From contig NC_018681.1 in the NCBI RefSeq assembly GCF_000250675.2, forward strand, positions 124,001-188,000: a stretch of DNA of 64,000 nucleotides, in the 5' to 3' direction. Position numbers and translations under genes: made by a program. The notes beneath the pieces were generated by a model. It was not told the origin of the DNA. It did not search any database and saw only the letters and a program-made list of their open reading frames with translations. Shown in pieces: positions 60,601 through 64,000 of the stretch (position 1 is the first letter of the stretch; each line of letters opens with the position of its first letter). The DNA is from Nocardia brasiliensis ATCC 700358. GTDB lineage: Bacteria > Actinomycetota > Actinomycetes > Mycobacteriales > Mycobacteriaceae.

Positions 60601-60980
60601 CGCTCAACACCTTCATCGGTTCCGAGCAGCCCGTGCTCGAGGACTGGGCGGTCGGTCTCCAGTTCCCCTGCCAGCGTCCGTTCAACCACAAGAACGGCGT
60701 GGCCGAGGTCCCCGGGTACCGCATCCTGCCGGACCGCCCCCTCGCCATCAGCTCCACCAACACCTGGCAGGCCGAAGAGTTCGGCGGCATCCTCGGCTTC
60801 TCCCAGATGCTGGCGAAGTCGGTGACCGTCCCGACCTACCTGAAGGACAACTACGCCCGCGACTGGGGTTCCCTGGAGCGCTACGACCAGTACGACCGCA
60901 GCGCCACCCCCGCGAAACTCGACACCGGCACCGCCACCCGCTCAGGCTTCTGGACCCCCGGAAACCTCCGAGTCTTCTAG
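57633..60980 (+). CDS. Arabinosyltransferase, EmbA/EmbB/EmbC family
   Basis: An 1115-residue GT-C enzyme that builds wall arabinan from decaprenyl-phospho-arabinose. An N-terminal extracytoplasmic beta-domain, about 15 membrane helices and a C-terminal carbohydrate-binding domain (RPFNHKNGVAEVP) are present. The catalytic loop reads SDDGYILSM, with Asp290 aligning to EmbB Asp299, Met297 to the ethambutol-resistance position Met306, and Glu318 to Glu327 of M. tuberculosis EmbB. I cannot assign it to EmbA, B or C from sequence alone. The start may be GTG 57633 or TTG 57624. The arabinogalactan versus lipoarabinomannan role is not decided. Confidence 0.92.
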   Translation: MPDAATAVLTKPPAAPAASPADFRTARIIALIAGLLGALFAIATPFLPVTQTTAVLNWPQTSTLGNVQAPLMSQVPIDLKATIPCSTVAQLPERGGMLLATAPPQGDRAALEALFIRVSETSVDVIDRNAVVVSAPRADMEQCSSLVLTSDHDRTRAVFEGLTTTVTKPVAGGAEEQVQVPVEGSLNGDLRPQVVGVFSDLKGAAPAGLGFTMTVDTRFSTSPTLIKLIAMIAAVLCTLVALAALARLDGSDGRGHRRFLPSNWLKPTWADGAVVGTLLVWHFVGANTSDDGYILSMVRVAPHAGYMANYFRWYGVPEAPFGWYYYVIQLFAEFSTASAWVRVPALLCAILCWLVISREVVPRLGRGVRNSKVALWTGGLVFLAFWLPFDNGLRSEPIVALGALLTWVSIERAIATGRLLPAGVAVLVAAFTLAAAPTGLMCVAALLAGIRPLIWIVVRKRRQFAEQGGKWWATLPLLAPIAAAGVLVLIVVYSDQTFAGIQEANRVRQVTGPNLAWYEDYLRYYYLFVETVDGSLSRRFAFLVMLLCLFTTMLVLLRRRRVPGIASAPTWRLMGVVFGTIFFMMFNPTKWTHHFGAYAGIAGSLAAVTAVAVSASALRARKNRAIFLAGLLFVLALAFSGINGYWYVSSFGVPWFDKRISLHGYQSNTLMLGLFGLALALVAWHSLREGYAKPEASPRSARGKRIRKFAAIPLTVVAALMVALEVLSLVKGAVSQYPAYSLARSNLDALGGNSCGLANDVLVEADPNGGRLQPLPDPALADASDPLAGVDPVGFDPNGVPNDLSADSVEVKPGTGNTSTQSVGAAFAEGQSAGTGGGQGARGVNGSTVALPFGLDPATTPILGSYQNGVQQPAHLTSSWYGLSPRSADSPLVVISAAGRILSVDDTGDTRYGQSLTVDYGRKLPDGSVEKLGTYLPRDIGPFPSWRNLRVPLAEIAPEADAVRIVANDPILIGDQWLAFTPPRMPKLQSLNTFIGSEQPVLEDWAVGLQFPCQRPFNHKNGVAEVPGYRILPDRPLAISSTNTWQAEEFGGILGFSQMLAKSVTVPTYLKDNYARDWGSLERYDQYDRSATPAKLDTGTATRSGFWTPGNLRVF

Positions 60981-60989
60981 CCCCACCAC

Positions 60990-61029
60990 CCCGCAGGCCC
61001 GCCGAGCACCAGCTCAGCGGGCCTGCGGG
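60990..61029 (+). terminator. Terminator after the Emb gene
   Basis: A 13-bp perfect stem (CCCGCAGGCCCGC, 60990-61002, with 61017-61029) and a 14-nt loop, 9 bp after the stop. Confidence 0.75.
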
Positions 61030-61070
61030 CGTACCGGGCCCAGCTCGGTCCCTCCGGGTAGGCTCGGCGC

Positions 61071-61658
61071 ATGACGAGCGGCGCTCCGACCGACTGGTAC
61101 CGGTGGATACCGGAGCAGATCACTGCTCGGGATTATGAACTGCTCCCCGAAGATTTTTGCCGCACCATCGAGGTGGTCGACGGCCACATCGTCAAGTGCG
61201 AGAGTCCATCACGCCTGCACAACCGAGTGGCGCGCCGCACGGCAGAGCGGATGGAGGCGGGCCGTAAGCCGGAGCCGTGCCTGATGGTCGAGACCGACGT
61301 CGATGTGCGAATCAGCGATGTCCCGTTGAGTCTGCGCAGATCTGACGTCGTCGTGTACCGCTGCCTCGCCGACGATGCGCGGCTGTACTCGGGTGACGCT
61401 GTGCTGGCCGTCGAGATCGTCTCGCCGGACAGCTCTTTCCACACCGACACCGTAGAGAAGAAGGCGGCTTACGCCGCGGCGGGCATCCCGGTTTACCTCA
61501 TCGTGTTTCTCACCGAAGCCGGTGACGGCATCGAACTGATCGAGGAGTACCGCCTTTCCGAAGGGCGATATCACCTCGTCTGCCTGCACACCCGCCGCCT
61601 GACCATCGATTCCCCCATTGCCGTCGACATCGCCTTCAGCGAACTGTCTTCGGGGTAG
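61071..61658 (+). CDS. Uma2-family (PD-(D/E)XK-like) protein
   Basis: A 195-residue protein with the Uma2 core: IEVVDGHIVKCESPS, RRSDVVVYR, LAVEIVSPDSS and DTVEKKAAYAAAGIPVYLIV, which supply the Asp, Glu-x-Lys-like and helix residues of a restriction-endonuclease-like fold. Uma2 genes are numerous in Actinobacteria and cyanobacteria and their role is unknown. The ATG follows GGCGC with no strong ribosome site. The 3' end overlaps an antisense small gene by 23 bp. It breaks the pairing of two Emb genes and looks like an accessory insertion. Confidence 0.85.
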   Translation: MTSGAPTDWYRWIPEQITARDYELLPEDFCRTIEVVDGHIVKCESPSRLHNRVARRTAERMEAGRKPEPCLMVETDVDVRISDVPLSLRRSDVVVYRCLADDARLYSGDAVLAVEIVSPDSSFHTDTVEKKAAYAAAGIPVYLIVFLTEAGDGIELIEEYRLSEGRYHLVCLHTRRLTIDSPIAVDIAFSELSSG

Positions 61659-61785
61659 TCCGCTCGGCCGACGGCTCACGGCATGCGATGAATCGCAGCA
61701 CGAGGGGGCGCAGATCGCGCTGCTCGTCCTCGGTCAGGAGGCAGACGAGCGCGGGCAGATCCAGGTCATCGAAAGACGCCGTCAT
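61636..61785 (-). CDS. 49-residue protein, paralogue of the gene at 62179
   Basis: MTASFDDLDLPALVCLLTED begins a 49-residue frame whose first 34 residues share 22 identities with the small gene at 62179. After residue 35 similarity stops, so this copy may be truncated or decayed. A TAGGTT hexamer (61792-61797) ends 6 nt before the ATG and no ribosome site is seen, consistent with a leaderless start. It overlaps the 3' end of the Uma2 gene on the opposite strand. No known family is recognised; the sequence is acidic and helical-looking. Confidence 0.55.
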   Translation of the reverse strand: MTASFDDLDLPALVCLLTEDEQRDLRPLVLRFIACREPSAERTTPKTVR

Positions 61786-62178
61786 GCGTGCAACCTATCC
61801 CTCGGCAATTGGACTTCGGGGTCGATCGGCCTACCGACCCGGGGTCTACGAAGGTCGTGCCGGTGTGGTCGCCACGGGAGGTAATGGCGTTGATGGCTTC
61901 TTTGGGACTTGTGGCTCAATGGGCCGGGCGTGTGGCTACCGCGGGGCACTCGACGTTGGGGGTGCGTGGTGCGCGGGGTGAAAGTGGTGCGCCCGCATCA
62001 GGTTCGGGGCGGGTGATGCGGGGCGCGCGGTTCGGAGTTGCCGACGATTGCCGCTGGGCTTGGGCAGCGGTGGTGGGCAAGAGGTTTCGTTGGGGTTGCG
62101 ATCCGGGCCGGGTACGTTCGGGCGGGGCTGACGCGGGCCGGGGGTGTAGGGCGCGGATCGGGCTAGCCGGGGGGTTGC
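61786..62178. other. 393-bp region between the two small genes
   Basis: Apart from the promoter of the first small gene, no frame looks coding: the frames on either strand are Gly/Arg or Pro/Arg-rich with poor codon use. It is somewhat richer in G on the plus strand. No repeats longer than a few bases were seen. Confidence 0.5.
61792..61797 (-). promoter_or_regulatory. -10 box for the 49-residue gene
   Basis: TAGGTT on the minus strand, 6 nt upstream of the ATG at 61785. Same placement as the box before its paralogue. Confidence 0.4.
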
Positions 62179-62340
62179 TCAGACCTTGGTCATACGCAGG
62201 CCGAGTTCGCGGCGGAGCACTTCTTGGGAGGGGAGGCGGTTGAGTACGCGCAGGACCGCGGGGCGCAGTTCGCGTTGTTCGTCCTCGGTGAGGAGACCGA
62301 CGAGATCGCGCAGATCCATCTGATCGAAAGCCGACGTCAT
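62179..62340 (-). CDS. 53-residue helical protein, paralogue of the gene at 61636
   Basis: MTSAFDQMDLRDLVGLLTED starts a 53-residue frame ending in LRRELGLRMTKV. A TAATCT box (62348-62353) ends 7 nt before the ATG, with no ribosome site, as expected of a leaderless mRNA. The protein repeats Leu-Leu-x-Asp/Glu patterns and is probably two helices. Its resemblance to the neighbouring small gene, including the identical LLTEDEQR block, argues that both are real. Function unknown. The Emb gene downstream on the same strand runs from beyond the window, so this gene is after it. Confidence 0.65.
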   Translation of the reverse strand: MTSAFDQMDLRDLVGLLTEDEQRELRPAVLRVLNRLPSQEVLRRELGLRMTKV

Positions 62341-62347
62341 ACTGCAC

Positions 62348-62353
62348 AGATTA
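62348..62353 (-). promoter_or_regulatory. -10 box for the 53-residue gene
   Basis: TAATCT, a near-consensus hexamer, 7 nt upstream of the ATG at 62340. It is the best-matching leaderless signal in the window. Confidence 0.5.
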
Positions 62354-62427
62354 CGGTTTTTCGCTGAACTCGTCCTGTGATCGCACCGTGAATTTGCCGT
62401 CCAACCGGTCTGTTTACGATATTTTTT

Positions 62428-62471
62428 CGCCGCCGCAACACCCAACCGGTCGGTTCGGGTGCGCGGCGGCG
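62428..62471 (-). terminator. Hairpin after the partial Emb gene
   Basis: CGCCGCCGC pairs with GCGGCGGCG and CACCCAACCG pairs with the following CGGTTCGGGTG with one bulge. It begins just after the Emb stop codon on the minus strand; on that strand it is followed by A-rich rather than T-rich sequence. Confidence 0.55.
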
Positions 62472-62476
62472 ACCAT

Positions 62477-64000
62477 TCATCCGCGTGCGCGAATCGGATC
62501 GTCCTTGGCGAATCCGCTGCGCGTTTCGACCGTGCCGCCGATAACGGCGGGACGGGCATTCGGGTCATACGGGGTGAACTTCTCCAGCGAACCCCAGTCA
62601 CGCGACCAGTCGTGTTCGAGGTAGCTGGGGACGGTCTCGGATTCCAGCAGCAGCCCCGTCCAGCCGAGCGGTCCGCCGCCGATATCGTCCTGCCAGGCGT
62701 TGGAGGCATCGGAGCCGACCCGGTCGGGCAGGATGCGCCAGCGCGGCACCTCGGCGACCCCGTCGTGGTGGTCGAACGGACGCTGGCACGGGAACGCGAG
62801 CCCCACGTGCCAGTCCAGCAGCACCGGATCCTTGCTGCCGACAACGGAATTCAGCGCGGCCAGCTTGGGCAACCGCGGCGGGGTCACCGCGAGCCACTGC
62901 TTGGGCGTGATGTCGTTGTCCACCGCGACCAAGCGCACCGCGTTCGCCTCGACCGGCAGCTGGTCCAGCGGCACCCGCAGGTTGCGCCAGGACGGTGCGG
63001 GCCCGATGTCGAGCGGGTCGATCGAGCCGAGCTTGCGCACCGCGCCGCCCGCCTCGCGCACGCCGTATTCGAGGTGCAGCTCCTGTCCGTAGGTGAGCAC
63101 GCCGTCGGCGTCGATGTGCCGGATCCGGCCCGCCGCGGTGATCGCGAGCACCTGGTAGGCGGGGTCGTGGCGCATGCTGTCGGTCAGGTCCAAGCCGTAC
63201 CACTGCGAGGTGAGCGAGGCCTGCTGCTGCTCGTTCTCCTGGTAGCTGCCCAGGACCGGGGTCGTGGCCGGGTCGAGCCCGAACGGCAGCGCGACCGTGC
63301 TGCCGTTGATACCGGTCTGGGCGGTGGTGCCGCCGCCGGTACCCGCGCCGGTGGTCTTGGTCGTCTTGTTCTTGGCGTCGCTGTTCACCGAGTTGGCGCC
63401 GCCGGACACGGTCTCCTCGGCGTCGGCGGTGAGGTCGCTCGCGACCCCGTTCGGCGTGAATCCCTTTGTCTCGGCGGCCAAACCGTCGGCGGGAGCGCCG
63501 GTGAGCGGCAGCAGCAGCGAGTTCTTCGTATCCGTCTCGACCAGCACCTCGTTCGCGAGGGCGCACGAATCACCGGCCAGGGATTCGAGATTCGACTTGG
63601 CGATCGAGTAGGCCGGGTACTGCGCGACCGCCGCCTTGGCCAGCGACGCGACCTCGAACAGCACCAGCACCGCGGCGGCGATGGTCAACGGCGCGCTGGC
63701 GAACCGGTCGAAGCGCCTGGGCGCCAACCGATCCCGGCGGTACGGCTCCCGATAGTGCGCCCACACCGCGACGAGCAGCGCGACGCCGCTCAACCCGAGG
63801 AACAGCGTGGAGAACCCCTTGCCCGCCACCAGCGGCGCCTTGTCCCACCACGGCACACCGTAGCTGGACACGTACCACCAGCCGTTAGATCCGGTGAACG
63901 TGATCGCGAGCAGGAACAGCACCGCGGCGGCGAACAGGGCCCGGTTGCGCGGCGAGCGAATCCCTTCGGTGCCGACCGCGACGGCCGCGAGCGCGGCGAG
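62477..64000 (-). CDS. Arabinosyltransferase, Emb family, C-terminal part (5' end outside window)
   Basis: 508 residues of a second Emb protein, open to the window edge. The last membrane helices (ALFAAAVLFLLAIT, FLGLSGVALLVAVW, LTIAAAVLVLFEV) lead to the C-terminal carbohydrate-binding domain with NGSTVALPFGLDPATTPVLGSY, PSWRNLRVPLD and FPCQRPFDHHDGVAEVP. These blocks match the complete Emb at 57633. A Lys/Thr/Gly-rich linker (KNKTTKTTGAGTGGG) is specific to this copy. The catalytic loop lies outside the window, so its type cannot be judged. It is convergent with the first Emb gene. Confidence 0.92.
   Translation of the reverse strand, partial: LAALAAVAVGTEGIRSPRNRALFAAAVLFLLAITFTGSNGWWYVSSYGVPWWDKAPLVAGKGFSTLFLGLSGVALLVAVWAHYREPYRRDRLAPRRFDRFASAPLTIAAAVLVLFEVASLAKAAVAQYPAYSIAKSNLESLAGDSCALANEVLVETDTKNSLLLPLTGAPADGLAAETKGFTPNGVASDLTADAEETVSGGANSVNSDAKNKTTKTTGAGTGGGTTAQTGINGSTVALPFGLDPATTPVLGSYQENEQQQASLTSQWYGLDLTDSMRHDPAYQVLAITAAGRIRHIDADGVLTYGQELHLEYGVREAGGAVRKLGSIDPLDIGPAPSWRNLRVPLDQLPVEANAVRLVAVDNDITPKQWLAVTPPRLPKLAALNSVVGSKDPVLLDWHVGLAFPCQRPFDHHDGVAEVPRWRILPDRVGSDASNAWQDDIGGGPLGWTGLLLESETVPSYLEHDWSRDWGSLEKFTPYDPNARPAVIGGTVETRSGFAKDDPIRARG

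Noticed and set aside
57618..60689. 1023-residue leftward frame opposite the Emb gene
   Set aside because: Shadow of a membrane protein gene, extremely Arg/His/Gln-rich.
61788..62347. Frames of 140-150 residues on both strands
   Set aside because: Gly/Arg or Pro/Arg-rich with poor codon use; the small genes at 61636 and 62179 explain the coding signal better.

Overview
The window is high-GC actinobacterial chromosome. Its core is the cell-envelope locus of mycolic-acid bacteria: galactan synthesis (glf, glfT2), decaprenyl-phospho-arabinose supply (PAP2 phosphatase, ubiA), arabinosyl transfer (aftB, two Emb proteins), mycolate transfer (five antigen-85-type proteins) and mycolate assembly (fadD32, pks13, accD4). 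Gene order follows the Mycobacterium tuberculosis block Rv3816c-Rv3793, read in reverse. The five tandem mycolyltransferases and the accessory genes point to Nocardia or a very close relative. This genus assignment is an inference from gene content.

Layout. 1-2.4 kb: two PlsC-type acyltransferases (Rv3815c/Rv3816c-like) and a small secreted Cys protein. 2.4-5.8 kb: a leftward copper operon (operator, 18-residue Cys/His peptide, secreted His-rich protein, CopA). 5.8-7.9 kb: a FadR-type GntR regulator with a large Thr/Ser/Gly repeat inside its effector domain, followed by a fatty acid hydroxylase-family membrane enzyme. 7.9-8.7 kb: no convincing gene. 8.7-16.5 kb: a complete leftward oligopeptide-type ABC transporter operon with two binding proteins. 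16.7-22.3 kb: membrane protein, TAP-type hydrolase, NarL-type two-component pair and HAD hydrolase. 22.4-26.7 kb: divergent peptidoglycan amidase (PGRP plus LGFP) and SpoIID/LytB protein. 26.7-30.4 kb: MarR regulator with divergent EamA transporter, TipA-like MerR regulator and two small membrane proteins.

30.7-56.9 kb is the envelope block. glf, glfT2, the PAP2 gene, ubiA and aftB overlap or nearly overlap and probably form one operon making galactan and priming arabinan. Five mycolyltransferase genes follow, three of them with strong terminators of their own, so they look separately transcribed. Then come a DUF732 lipoprotein, a Rv3802c-like cutinase, an LLM-type oxidoreductase, and the fadD32-pks13-accD4 set that activates, carboxylates and condenses the two mycolate chains. 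57-64 kb: a cyclophilin, a complete Emb arabinosyltransferase, a Uma2-type protein, two related tiny genes not previously obvious as ORFs, and the C-terminal half of a second Emb protein running off the window.

I saw no rRNA, tRNA, CRISPR array, insertion sequence, integrase or phage gene. The most interesting unexplained items are the paired ~50-residue genes with leaderless-type starts (61.6-62.3 kb), the repeat-interrupted GntR regulator, the copper leader peptide, and a triple 9-bp-spaced TCACA array between the two peptidoglycan genes.
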